From contig DASXVV010000009.1 in NCBI GenBank assembly GCA_036504035.1, positions 434,001-498,000 of the forward strand: a stretch of DNA of 64,000 nucleotides, in the 5' to 3' direction. A program made the translations under genes and the position numbers. Origin of the DNA: Candidatus Deferrimicrobiaceae bacterium (GTDB lineage: Bacteria; Desulfobacterota; Deferrimicrobia; Deferrimicrobiales; Deferrimicrobiaceae). Numbering within the stretch: position 1 is the stretch's first letter; every line of letters starts with the position of its first letter. Positions 8,565 to 18,952 of this stretch are shown piece after piece. The notes under the pieces were generated by a model. That model saw only the letters and a list, made by a program, of their open reading frames with translations, did not search any database and was not told where the DNA came from.

Positions 8565-8580
8565 AGCAGATTCCGTGCCC
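8565..8580 (-). promoter_or_regulatory. Sigma-54-like promoter of the cyclase-PilZ operon
   Basis: The minus strand reads GGGCACGGAATCTGCT, matching TGGCACG-N4-TTGCW except for the first base and one T in the -12 box; GG and GC are at the right spacing. The expected start near 8553 leaves a leader of about 23 bases before the ATG at 8530. A CGTCAGG word lies near -118. Confidence 0.65.
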
Positions 8581-8701
8581 ACGCCCGATGCGGCGCTCGT
8601 CGGGAGAATATACCATCATATTCGGCAGTTTAGGCGCAAGAACTTTAGGGTTGGGATGGGGGCCGGGCGTCAGGAATACGTCGGTGAGGGCGGACCGGGC
8701 G

Positions 8702-9313
8702 TCAGGGCCCCCGACGGATCTTGAGGTCGGCCACCTCGGCGTAGCCGCCGAATCCCGCAGGGCTGCGGGGCGCAACCGCGCGGATCGAAGAGGAGGTGCC
8801 CATCTCGTCGAAACGGATCGTGGGTCCGGGAGGCGTCGGCGCGGACTTTTCGAGGCGCAGCGTCAACTCACGGACCTTGTCGAGCAGCGCCCGGTTCTGC
8901 TTGCCGAGCAACAGCCGCTCGAGCGCGTTGCGGACGGAGATCTCGATCTCGCCGAGCTTGAACGGCTTGACGATGTAGTCGAACGCACCGAGTTTGATGG
9001 CATCGAGCGCCGTATCGAGCGACGCAAAGCCGGTGATGACGATGACCTCGGTGTCGAGATGGTGCGAGTGGATGTATTTCTGGACCTCCTGGCCGGAGAT
9101 GTCCTGCAGCCGGAGATCGAGGATCGTGACCTCGGGAGGCTTTGCCTTGAGCGCCTCGATGGCGCCGCGCCCCGTATGGACGACCTTGATGCGATAACCT
9201 TTGGGGCGAAGATAGGTGGCGAGCACTTCGCAGACGGCCTCGTCGTCGTCGACGATGAGGACATACGGGGGCTCGTCGCTGGTGCCCAGGAGGGTGTCGA
9301 GGTTGGCGGCCAT
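8702..9313 (-). CDS. CheY-like response regulator with a short tail
   Basis: The 203-residue protein has a receiver domain at about 15-130: acidic pair in VLIVDDDE, phospho-acceptor Asp in VTILDLRLQD, Thr in VIVITGFAS, and Lys in DYIVKPFK. A coiled-coil-like stretch (ERLLLGKQNRALLDKVREL) follows. There is no DNA-binding or enzymatic output domain, so it probably acts by protein contact. It starts 6 bases after the small upstream gene, so both are probably transcribed from the sigma-28-like promoter at 9561. Confidence 0.85.
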   Translation of the reverse strand: MAANLDTLLGTSDEPPYVLIVDDDEAVCEVLATYLRPKGYRIKVVHTGRGAIEALKAKPPEVTILDLRLQDISGQEVQKYIHSHHLDTEVIVITGFASLDTALDAIKLGAFDYIVKPFKLGEIEISVRNALERLLLGKQNRALLDKVRELTLRLEKSAPTPPGPTIRFDEMGTSSSIRAVAPRSPAGFGGYAEVADLKIRRGP

Positions 9314-9319
9314 GCGGAT

Positions 9320-9526
9320 TTACCGGCGAGTCGGTTCGTTGCCCGTTTCGGGCTCCTTCTGCGACTTCCCTTCCAGCTTGCTCCTCCCTTCCCGGGAAAT
9401 ATCGACGCGGTCCTGGGTCCCCGATGATTCTTCCCGGGCGCCCAAAATAGCTTTGACCTTCTCTTCGCGCACCTGGGTCTGGTACGTCCGGAGTACGTTT
9501 TGCATCTGTGAAATCGAGAGGTTCAT
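9320..9526 (-). CDS. Small FlgM-associated-type protein
   Basis: A 68-residue, charged protein: MNLSISQMQNVLRTYQTQV near the start and DRVDISREGRSKLEG in the middle. The NVLRTYQ plus VDIS-(E/A)-(G/A)-R pattern resembles short proteins found beside flgM in sulfate- and metal-reducing bacteria (the DVU0524-type family), judged from memory. The VDIS word is also reminiscent of FlgM itself, but the C-terminal sigma-binding helices of FlgM are not visible. A GGAG lies upstream of the start. It is preceded by a sigma-28-like promoter. Confidence 0.6.
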   Translation of the reverse strand: MNLSISQMQNVLRTYQTQVREEKVKAILGAREESSGTQDRVDISREGRSKLEGKSQKEPETGNEPTRR

Positions 9527-9560
9527 CCCTGACTCTCCAATTCCGATCCTTCTGTACTCC

Positions 9561-9588
9561 TTATCGGAAGGACCGCGGAGAAACTTCA
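9561..9588 (-). promoter_or_regulatory. Sigma-28 (FliA) promoter for the small protein/CheY-like pair
   Basis: The minus strand reads TGAAGTTT-N12-TCCGATAA, 14 of 16 matches to the flagellar sigma-28 consensus TAAAGTTT/GCCGATAA. The spacer is one longer than the E. coli ideal and equals that of the motA site. It lies 35 bases before the start at 9526. Confidence 0.75.
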
Positions 9589-9680
9589 GGGAAAAATGCA
9601 GCCGGCACGGTCAACCCGCCCCGGAACGACCGAATGCAACATATCCGTAGCGGAGCCTAGGATCGGCGGGCATTCGGCCA

Positions 9681-10448
9681 TTATGGTTCCGTCATCGAGA
9701 GGCGGTTCTTCAGCACGATGATATCGACCTTCCGGTTGGAGGCTCTCCCCTGCTCGGTCCCGTTGGTCGCCGTCGGCCGGTATTCGGCGTACCCGGCGGC
9801 GCAGAGTCGCTCGGGGGGGAAACGGACCTTGTCGACCAGGAAGCGGACGATCCGGGCGGCGCGCGCCGAGGACAGCTCCCAGTTCGAGGGGAAGACGCCG
9901 CCGCGCAGCGGGGTGTTGTCGGTGTGCCCCTCGACGCGGACGAAGTTGGGCAGGTCGACCAGCGACAACCCGATATCGGCCAGCATCGCCTGGGCCTTGG
10001 GGTTGATGTCGGCCGCGCCGGGATGGAAGAGGTCTGCGTCGTCGATCGAGATGATGAGCCCCCGATCGGAGATGACGACCTTGACCTTTCCCTCGTCGAT
10101 CCCGCGGACCAGGTATTGCTCGACCCGCTCCTGGATGACCTTGAGCACCTGTTCCTCGGTGACCCGGCCGATGTTCAGGCTGACCGGGCTGGCGGGGTCG
10201 GACTGGAACTGGGCCGAGAACGGGACCTTGCCCGACTCGGGCGTGACGGGCTTGAGCGCCGCGGCCGTCTGAGCGCCGCCGAACGCGCCCGCCATCGACT
10301 TCATCAGTTTCTGCAGCTTCTCGGTGTCGGCGTTGGAGATCGCATACATCGCGGTGAAGAAGGCGAACAACAGCGTCATGAAGTCGGCGTAGGAGACGAG
10401 CCACCGCTCGCTGTTGGAATGTTCCGGGGGCTTTTTCTTTCGTGCCAT
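9681..10448 (-). CDS. motB: Flagellar motor stator protein MotB
   Basis: MotB pairs with MotA to form the proton-conducting stator and anchors it to peptidoglycan. The 255-residue protein has a short cytoplasmic start, one membrane helix with the proton-binding Asp (D22 in WLVSYADFMTLLFAFF), and a C-terminal OmpA-like domain with VEGHTDNTPL and NWELSSARAARIVRFL. Asp rather than a polar substitute, with YADFM, fits a proton-type channel. It lies 22 bases downstream of motA. Confidence 0.96.
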   Translation of the reverse strand: MARKKKPPEHSNSERWLVSYADFMTLLFAFFTAMYAISNADTEKLQKLMKSMAGAFGGAQTAAALKPVTPESGKVPFSAQFQSDPASPVSLNIGRVTEEQVLKVIQERVEQYLVRGIDEGKVKVVISDRGLIISIDDADLFHPGAADINPKAQAMLADIGLSLVDLPNFVRVEGHTDNTPLRGGVFPSNWELSSARAARIVRFLVDKVRFPPERLCAAGYAEYRPTATNGTEQGRASNRKVDIIVLKNRLSMTEP

Positions 10449-10470
10449 GCGGCGGTCGCTCCCGGGCCCC

Positions 10471-11232
10471 TTACTTCTTTTTCGGTTCGGCCATGTTGAT
10501 GTAGGCCTTGAGCCGCTCCTCGATGATCTGGGGATGCTCGCCCGCCTGCATCGCGAGCACGCCCTCGAGGATCATGGCTTTGATGGTCATCTCTTCCTTG
10601 TGGCGGATCTTCAGCTTGCCGGCCCAGGGGAACATGAAGATGTTCGCGGCGACCAGGCCGTAGACGGTGGCGACGAAGGCGACCGCGATCCCCTCGCCCA
10701 GCTTCGAGGGATCGTTGAGATTCTGCATGACCTGGATGAGTCCGAGCACGGCACCGATGATGCCGATCGTCGGCAGGTAGCCGCCGAAGGCTTCGAAGAA
10801 CTTGACCGGGATCTCGCCCTCTTCTTCCAGCTTGTTCAGCTCGGTCTCCATGATGCCCTGCAACACCTTGGGATCGACCCCGTCGACGACGAAGCGGAGC
10901 GCCTTCTGGAGAAAGGGGTCCTTGGCCACCTTGATGTCGGCCTCGAGCGAGATGATGCCGTTCTTGCGCGCCTTGGCCGCATAGCGGATGATTTCCTGGA
11001 CGTACTCGGGGCCCTTGTCGGCGCCGGAGAAAAACACCTTGCGCAGGGCGCCCAGCGCCATCTTCGCAGCGGACAGCGGGAAGCTGGCCAATGTCGCCCC
11101 CAACGCCCCCCCGATGACGATGATGAACGCCGTCGGCTGGATCAGCGACTTGATGCTGCCGCCCTCGAGCGCTTGGCCCAGGAGGATCGCGCCGACGCCG
11201 CAGATGATTCCGATGATTGCTGAAAGGTCCAA
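10471..11232 (-). CDS. motA: Flagellar motor stator protein MotA
   Basis: The 253-residue inner-membrane protein has four membrane segments (about 3-22, 31-50, 150-170 and 180-205). The conserved PTIGIIGAVLGLIQVMQNL and AVAFVATVYGLVAANIFMFP contain the Pro and channel-lining residues of MotA. The large cytoplasmic loop between helices 2 and 3 carries charged residues that contact FliG. It is the first gene of motA-motB and is transcribed divergently from an NtrC-type regulator. A sigma-28-like promoter lies 49-76 bases upstream. Confidence 0.96.
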   Translation of the reverse strand: MDLSAIIGIICGVGAILLGQALEGGSIKSLIQPTAFIIVIGGALGATLASFPLSAAKMALGALRKVFFSGADKGPEYVQEIIRYAAKARKNGIISLEADIKVAKDPFLQKALRFVVDGVDPKVLQGIMETELNKLEEEGEIPVKFFEAFGGYLPTIGIIGAVLGLIQVMQNLNDPSKLGEGIAVAFVATVYGLVAANIFMFPWAGKLKIRHKEEMTIKAMILEGVLAMQAGEHPQIIEERLKAYINMAEPKKK

Positions 11233-11280
11233 CGCGGCCCTCCGTGGCCGGACAATGATTTCTCGTAAATTACGCTTTCT

Positions 11281-11308
11281 TCTTCGGCACAGGAATGGTT
11301 AAACTTTA
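11281..11308 (-). promoter_or_regulatory. Sigma-28 (FliA) promoter of motAB
   Basis: The minus strand has TAAAGTTT-N12-GCCGAAGA: a perfect -35 element and 6 of 8 matches at -10. Motor genes are classic FliA targets and fliA is encoded at 39788. The -35 box lies inside the 15-base palindrome at 11297-11311, just before the divergent regulator gene. Confidence 0.75.
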
Positions 11309-11311
11309 ACC
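11297..11311. promoter_or_regulatory. Perfect 15-base palindrome between motA and the NtrC-type gene
   Basis: GGTTAAA-C-TTTAACC is a perfect dyad ending one base before the ATG at 11313 and covering the -35 box of the motA promoter. It could be an operator linking both genes. The plus-strand gene has no evident ribosome site, so its start is essentially leader-poor. Function is inferred from symmetry and position. Confidence 0.4.
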
Positions 11312-11312
11312 G

Positions 11313-12686
<1,374 letters not shown>

Positions 12687-12740
12687 TCCGTCATCTTAGC
12701 TCCCCGGTTTCTGGTACGCGCAAAGGCGGATGCCAGCAAA

Positions 12741-12866
12741 CCCTCGCCAGGCGGGAGGGGGCCGTTCGCTCCGTAGGCAGCCGCAACCCTCCTATCCACC
12801 GGCATTGCGCTCAGACCCCCAACCCCGCCTTTGCTACGGGAGCGAGGCATCCGGTGGGCGCGCGCG
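12741..12866 (+). repeat. Dispersed intergenic repeat, copy A
   Basis: Shares a core with copies at 29356 and 29667. The best words are GGGGGCCGTTCGCTCCGTAG, CAGCCGCAAC and CTATCCACCGGCATTGCG, followed by CAGACCCCC. Similarity decays outward but traces remain over about 125 bases. It encodes no protein shared between copies. Confidence 0.7.
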
Positions 12867-12976
12867 TCAACGATCCGACGGTTTGACGAGCCCGTTGACT
12901 GTCGGCGACGCGGCCCCGGGGATTCGGCCACAAACAAAACCATTCAATAACAGCATGTTTTGCCCGTTCATTTTAT

Positions 12977-12992
12977 TGGCACCGGTTTTGCT
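12977..12992 (+). promoter_or_regulatory. Sigma-54 promoter of the repeat protein/kinase/regulator operon
   Basis: TGGCACCGGTTTTGCT matches TGGCAC-N5-TTGCW perfectly. The predicted start lies near 13003, only about 5 bases before the ATG at 13008, so the transcript would be nearly leaderless unless translation begins further in. Confidence 0.85.
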
Positions 12993-13007
12993 CAATGTTG
13001 GCCTGCC

Positions 13008-14900
13008 ATGAAAACGTCCCCTTCCGGATATCGTCGCACCCTTCCGCTGGCGCTGCTTTTGTGCCTGCTCGCAATCCTGTCTTCGGCCCGTGCGGAATCG
13101 GCTGCCGTCCGACTGCCGCCGGTCCCGGAGGCGCCCGAGCTGGGGTGGGTGCGCCGGCCTTTTTTCGAGGCGCTGCCCCCCTGGGATCTCGATCCGGTCC
13201 TCTTCCCCGCCGCCTCGCGCGCGATCCCGGCCAAGCCCTCGGGTCCCGCCGAAACCGCCTGGACACTGCTCCGCGAGGCAGACGAAAAAGGGAAGTCCGC
13301 GCGGAATAAAGAGAGCGCGTCCCGCCCGCTCGATGATGCCGCCCGGCTCTACCTGCGCGCGTATGCGGCCGACAAGAACGGGGCCATCGGCTTCCTCGGG
13401 CTGCGCATGGCGGCGCGAAGCTATTTCCAAGGCGGCCGCTACGCCGAGGCGGCCGGCGTCGCCACGACGCTCATCCGCCGATCGGGCGGCCGGGGCGCCG
13501 ACCTTCCGTACTACCTGCTCAAGGGCGAGGCGCTCTACCAGAAACGCGACCTGCTGGCAGCCCGGGAATGTTTCCGCCGGGCGCAGGCCGGCAAGTTCGA
13601 TCCCTACACCCGCATGCGCATCGATCGCCGGATCGCCGATGCCAGCCTCGAGCTGGGCAACACCGCCTACGCCGAGCCCGCTTATCGGAAGACGCTTCGC
13701 GACCCGGCCGTCCAGCGGAAACAACCCTGGCCCTCGATCCGCTACGGCGAGTCGCTTCTCGGCGCGGGCCGGTTCGAGGAGGCGGCGACGCTGTTCCGGA
13801 ACCTCGACACGGACCAAGTGCCACCGCCCGTTCGGGCCGCCGCCCTCCTCGGTGCGGGGGACGCCGCCCTGCTCGGGGGGAACCTTCCCGGCGCCGGGCT
13901 CAGCTACCGGCGCGCCGGCGGAACCGGAGATTTCCCCGAGACACGCGACTGGGTGCGGCTGCGCCTGGCCGATCTCGCCTTTGCCGGCGGGAATCGCGCC
14001 GAAGCGCTCAAGGGCTATTCCGCACTGTCCTGCGCGTCCGGCAGGTCCGTCGCGCGCGAGGCGGGCTACAAGAAGGCCGTGGCGCTGTATCTGCTCGGCG
14101 ACAACGCCGCCGTCGTCAAGGCCTCCGAGGACTGGCTCGCGCGCAATGCGGGCCGGGCCGGCGACAAGGAGATACGGGCCCTCGCGGCAAAGGCGGGCGC
14201 CGATTTCGTCCGTGCGGCCGCGAAGACCAACCCGTCCGGCGGGTGGCCCGCCCTTTCCGCGATGCTGTTCGCGATCGGCCGTACGAAAGAGCTGCCCGCG
14301 CTTCTGGGCGACATCGGCAAGGAATGGGAGGACGCGAGGATATGGGGCGGCGCGGCCGACCTCTACAATGCCGCCGGCGACGCCGGCCGCAGCGCCGACA
14401 TGAAGCGGATCGCCGCCGCAGAGGCCGCGTACTGGCGGGGGGATTTCCCCGGCGTTCTCCGGGAACTCGACTGGCGGGATCCCTCCCGGGAGCATACCGC
14501 CGGCGCCCTCTGGCTCGCGGCAAAGACGTTGTTCCGGCAGGGGCGCTACGCGGAAGCGGACGCCGCCCTCCGTCGCCTCGAATCGGTGCGGGCCGACGCC
14601 CCCGTCGTCAGCGACGGCACCCCCTTCCCGCCCGCCCGCGAGCTGTCCGCGTTCAGCCGCGCGCTGCCCGGGCGCTGGGCCGGGATGGGCGACGAATTCA
14701 GGGGCGCCCCCTCGCAGGGGCCGGTACCGGGGCTGTCGATGCTGAAGGCGATGGCCGAGCCGAAAAAAGAGAAACCGCCTGCGGGCAAGAGGCCGGCCAA
14801 GCCCGCCCGAAGCACGCCGGGGGCCGATTTGTATGCCGACTACCATCGGATCCGGGAGCGCGTCGGACGGATCAACGCGGAGGAGGGAACAACGCCATGA
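13008..14900 (+). CDS. Secreted TPR-like repeat protein upstream of the flagellar two-component pair
   Basis: Starting at 13008 gives a 630-residue protein with a Sec signal peptide (hydrophobic stretch TLPLALLLCLLAILSSARA). A mainly alpha-helical body of TPR-like repeats follows, with recurring Ala/Gly/Tyr patterns such as YFQGGRYAEAAGVA, YQKRDLLAARECFRRA and LFRQGRYAEADAALRRL. It is probably periplasmic. An upstream TTG at 12960 is less likely because it precedes the sigma-54 promoter. The gene ends in an ATGA overlap with the kinase, so it may feed assembly status to it; that is inference. No specific family is recognised. Confidence 0.75.
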   Translation: MKTSPSGYRRTLPLALLLCLLAILSSARAESAAVRLPPVPEAPELGWVRRPFFEALPPWDLDPVLFPAASRAIPAKPSGPAETAWTLLREADEKGKSARNKESASRPLDDAARLYLRAYAADKNGAIGFLGLRMAARSYFQGGRYAEAAGVATTLIRRSGGRGADLPYYLLKGEALYQKRDLLAARECFRRAQAGKFDPYTRMRIDRRIADASLELGNTAYAEPAYRKTLRDPAVQRKQPWPSIRYGESLLGAGRFEEAATLFRNLDTDQVPPPVRAAALLGAGDAALLGGNLPGAGLSYRRAGGTGDFPETRDWVRLRLADLAFAGGNRAEALKGYSALSCASGRSVAREAGYKKAVALYLLGDNAAVVKASEDWLARNAGRAGDKEIRALAAKAGADFVRAAAKTNPSGGWPALSAMLFAIGRTKELPALLGDIGKEWEDARIWGGAADLYNAAGDAGRSADMKRIAAAEAAYWRGDFPGVLRELDWRDPSREHTAGALWLAAKTLFRQGRYAEADAALRRLESVRADAPVVSDGTPFPPARELSAFSRALPGRWAGMGDEFRGAPSQGPVPGLSMLKAMAEPKKEKPPAGKRPAKPARSTPGADLYADYHRIRERVGRINAEEGTTP

Positions 14901-16152
14901 CCGCCGAAGCGGCAGGAACGGCGCTTCCGCAGGCCGAGCTTGTCCACGCGTTCCGGCTGTTCGAGGAAGCGTCCGCCTCGCTCCAGTCCGAATACGCCGG
15001 GCTGCGCGGGGAAGTCGCCCGCCTGCGGGCCGAGGTCGAGGAAAAGAATGCCCTGCTCGCCGCCGAGATGGAGGAACAACGCCGCTGGCGCCTCTTCCTG
15101 ACGGAGCTGCTCGAGCGGATTCCCGGCGGCATCCTGGTCACGAACCCTTCTGGCGAGCTGGTCGCGAGCAACGGCCAGGCCGAACGGCTGCTGGCGCTTC
15201 CCGAATCTCCCCTTCCCGGCGTGATGCTGTCTTCGCTCGGCGAGGCGGGCAAACGCATCGCCGAGGCGGCGCGCCAGGACGGCAGCCGGACGATCGCGCT
15301 CGAATTCGGATCGGGCGAAACGGTGCGGGTCGAGATGACGCGCTCCGAACTGCCCGGCTGCGCCGGCGGAACGGCCGGCTACCTGCTGCTGCTGACGGAC
15401 GTCACGGATGCCCGCCTTCGCAGCGATCAGACCGAGCGCGCCGCGCGTCTCGCCTCGATGGGCGAGATGGCCGCGAAGATCGCCCACGAGGTCCGCAACC
15501 CGCTCACCGCCTGCCGCCTGTTCCTCGAAATGGCGATCCAGGATGCGCGGCAAGGGCTCCCCGACGAGACGCTCCAGAATTTGGGCAAGCTCGAAGGGGT
15601 CATCGGCGCCATCGAGTGCACGGTCTCCAACATGCTCGGCTTTATTCGCGATCACCGCCCCGCCGCCGTCCCGATCGATCCCGGCGCGATCGCCCGGGAA
15701 AGCGTCGATTACGTCCGGGCGCTGCTGGACGATCGCGCCATCGAGGCGCGCGTCGTCGATGCGATCGCCGGTGGCGAAGCGGTCTCCGACCCGGGCCTGT
15801 TGCGCCAGCTCTTCCTCAACCTCCTGCTCAACGCGATCCAGGCCATCCCCGCGGCCCCGGGCGGGCGGATCGACATCGCGCTGTCCGAGCGCCTCGTCCA
15901 GGACGCCGACGGCGAGCGGCCCTATCTCCGATTTACCGTCCGCGACAACGGATGCGGGATCCCGGAGCCGCTGGTTTCGCGAATCTTCGACCCCTTTTTC
16001 ACGACGCGCGGCGAGGGAACCGGGCTGGGCCTGACCGTCGTCCAGTCGATCCTGACCGCGCTCGGCGGATTTGCCGAGGTCAACAGCCGTCCCGGCCGGG
16101 GAACCGCCTTTTCCGTGCTGATCCCGCGGATGCCGCGAACCGGGGGCGCATC

Positions 16153-16156
<4 letters not shown>
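14897..16156 (+). CDS. PAS-domain histidine kinase (FlrB/FleS-like)
   Basis: The 419-residue cytosolic kinase has an N-terminal coiled coil (about 22-70), a PAS-like domain (about 72-172, ILVTNPSGELVASNGQAERL), and the phospho-acceptor H197 in IAHEVRNPLTACRLFLE. Its ATPase domain shows N box NLLLNAIQAI, G1 DNGCGIPE, F box FDPFFTT and G2 GTGLGL. No membrane helix is seen, as in FlrB and FleS. Its start overlaps the repeat-protein stop, and its end overlaps the regulator start (GTGA), so the three are translated together. It probably phosphorylates the regulator at 16153. Confidence 0.92.
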
Positions 16157-17532
<1,376 letters not shown>

Positions 17533-17629
17533 CCATTCCTTCGTCCTTCGCCCATCGACCCGCCGCCGGAAAGAATTGCCGGAGGGCGTCAGGAAACCGG
17601 CAGTTCATGCCCGAGGGGTGGCAGGAGCA

Positions 17630-17645
17630 TGACGGACCGCTGACG
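17630..17645 (+). promoter_or_regulatory. Tandem TGACGG words upstream of flgB
   Basis: Two TGACGG words 11 bases apart lie about 95-105 bases before the predicted flgB start. Similar words occur upstream of the other sigma-54 sites in this window. They are candidate activator half-sites, but the words are short and could recur by chance. Confidence 0.35.
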
Positions 17646-17707
17646 GGCCGCACAATGATTCCCTTGCATATCAGTCACTTACATACGAAATTTCCAACGT
17701 GACCGAT

Positions 17708-17723
17708 CGGCACGCTTCTTGTT
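17708..17723 (+). promoter_or_regulatory. Sigma-54-like promoter of the flgB-flgE operon
   Basis: CGGCACGCTTCTTGTT matches TGGCACG-N4-TTGCW at 14 of 16 positions; the -12 pair is GT instead of GC, a tolerated variant. The predicted start near 17735 lies just before the AGGAGG ribosome site of flgB. Confidence 0.7.
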
Positions 17724-17748
17724 AGAACAGGGGCAGGAGGATGAAGCG

Positions 17749-18159
17749 ATGAACTTTCTGTTCGACCCGACTGTCCGGTTTCTGGAAAAGGCCGCGAGCT
17801 TCCGCATGGCGCGCCAGGAAGTCGTCGCCTCCAACCTCGCCAACGCCGACACCCCCGGGTACATCGCCAAGGACGTGCCGTTCGACGCATTCCTCGCGCG
17901 GGCAAACGCTCCCGAGACCACCGGCGCGCCCGTCGCCACCAACCCGCGCCACATCGGCGCGATGCCCGGATCGTACGCGCCTCCCCCGCCGGTCGAGGAA
18001 GAGTCCGACCCGACCCGCGTCGACGGGAACAACGTCGTGCTCGAAAAGGAAATGACCAAAATGGCCGAGAACACCGTGGGTTACCTCACCGAAGTGACGC
18101 TCGTCTCGCGCAAGCTGCGGATGATCCGCGCCGCGATCGACGACGCCTCCCGCGTGTAA
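17749..18159 (+). CDS. flgB: Flagellar proximal rod protein FlgB
   Basis: The 136-residue rod subunit starts at the ATG 8 bases after AGGAGG; a longer reading to 17719 would overlap the promoter. The N-terminal signature VVASNLANADTPGYIAKDV (about residues 27-45) identifies FlgB. The C-terminal helix (MTKMAENTVGYLTEVTLVSR) completes the terminal helix pair. First gene of the long flgB-to-flgE transcript. Confidence 0.96.
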   Translation: MNFLFDPTVRFLEKAASFRMARQEVVASNLANADTPGYIAKDVPFDAFLARANAPETTGAPVATNPRHIGAMPGSYAPPPPVEEESDPTRVDGNNVVLEKEMTKMAENTVGYLTEVTLVSRKLRMIRAAIDDASRV

Positions 18160-18183
18160 CGGCCCGGGCGAAGGAGCACCGCA

Positions 18184-18606
18184 ATGGACATCTTCAAATC
18201 GCTGAAAGTGAGCGCCTCGGGCCTTTCGGCGCAGCGCAAGTGGATGGATACGATCGCTTCCAACCTGGCCAACGCCAAGGCGACGCGCACCCCCGAAGGC
18301 GGCCCCTACAAGCGGCGCGACCCGATCTTCATGGCCGAGGACGTCGAGGAGCCGGGCGCCGCCCCCGAAGCTTCCCGCGTGGGCGTCAAGGTGCCGCAGA
18401 TCGCGCTCGACCAGTCGCAACCCAACATGGTGTTCGAGCCGGGCAGCCCCGACGCCAACGCCGAGGGGTATGTGGCCTACCCCAACGTCAGCGTCGTCGA
18501 GGAGATGGCGAACATGGTCACCGCCAGCCGCTCCTACGAGGCCAACCTCCAGGCATTCAACGCGTTCAAGTCGATGGCGACGAAGACGCTCGACATGTTC
18601 CGGTAA
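18184..18606 (+). CDS. flgC: Flagellar proximal rod protein FlgC
   Basis: The 140-residue rod subunit has IFKSLKVSASGLSAQRKWMD then IASNLANAKATRTPEGGPYK at the start and NVSVVEEMANMVTASRSYEA with FNAFKSMATKTLDM at the end, all typical of FlgC. It lies 24 bases after flgB and 15 before fliE, with GGAG upstream. Confidence 0.97.
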   Translation: MDIFKSLKVSASGLSAQRKWMDTIASNLANAKATRTPEGGPYKRRDPIFMAEDVEEPGAAPEASRVGVKVPQIALDQSQPNMVFEPGSPDANAEGYVAYPNVSVVEEMANMVTASRSYEANLQAFNAFKSMATKTLDMFR

Positions 18607-18621
18607 AGGGAGAAGAAGAAG

Positions 18622-18921
18622 ATGTCGCAGATCAGCATCATCCCAGGAATTTCCTCCCCCGCCATGACGCCGCGCGTCGCCCCGTCCGGCGGCAAGGGCG
18701 ACGGCTCGCTCTTCCTCGACTCGCTCAAGGAAGCGATGTCAGACGTCAACGACACCCAGAAGGCGATGAACACGTCGATCGTCGACCTTCAGGCCGGCAA
18801 GGGCGCCCTTCACGAGACGATGATCCAGGTCGAGAAGGCCGACCTCTCCTTCAAGATGCTCATGCAGGTCCGCAACAAAGTGCTCGAGGCTTACAAGGAA
18901 ATCATGCGGATGAGCGTCTAG
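18622..18921 (+). CDS. fliE: Flagellar hook-basal body complex protein FliE
   Basis: FliE links the MS-ring to the rod and is an early export substrate. The 99-residue product ends in the family motif (QVEKADLSFKMLMQVRNKVL, then EIMRMSV) and has a variable Gly/Pro-rich start. Position between flgC and fliF is the standard one. Confidence 0.95.
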   Translation: MSQISIIPGISSPAMTPRVAPSGGKGDGSLFLDSLKEAMSDVNDTQKAMNTSIVDLQAGKGALHETMIQVEKADLSFKMLMQVRNKVLEAYKEIMRMSV

Positions 18922-18952
18922 CCCCGCGAAAGAGTCGAACAAGGAGCCCTTT

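Larger units (their letters stand above)
12687..13007. other. Intergenic gap with a repeat copy and a sigma-54 promoter
   Basis: No coding sequence is supported in these 321 bases. They hold the dispersed repeat (about 12741-12866), a cluster of CGTCA/TGACG-like words at 12865-12900 and the sigma-54 site at 12977. The last 70 bases are distinctly AT-richer than their surroundings. Confidence 0.7.

Noticed and set aside
17533-17707. Terminator-like CCGG pairs after the second activator gene
   Set aside because: Short stems and no T-run; not enough to call termination before flgB.
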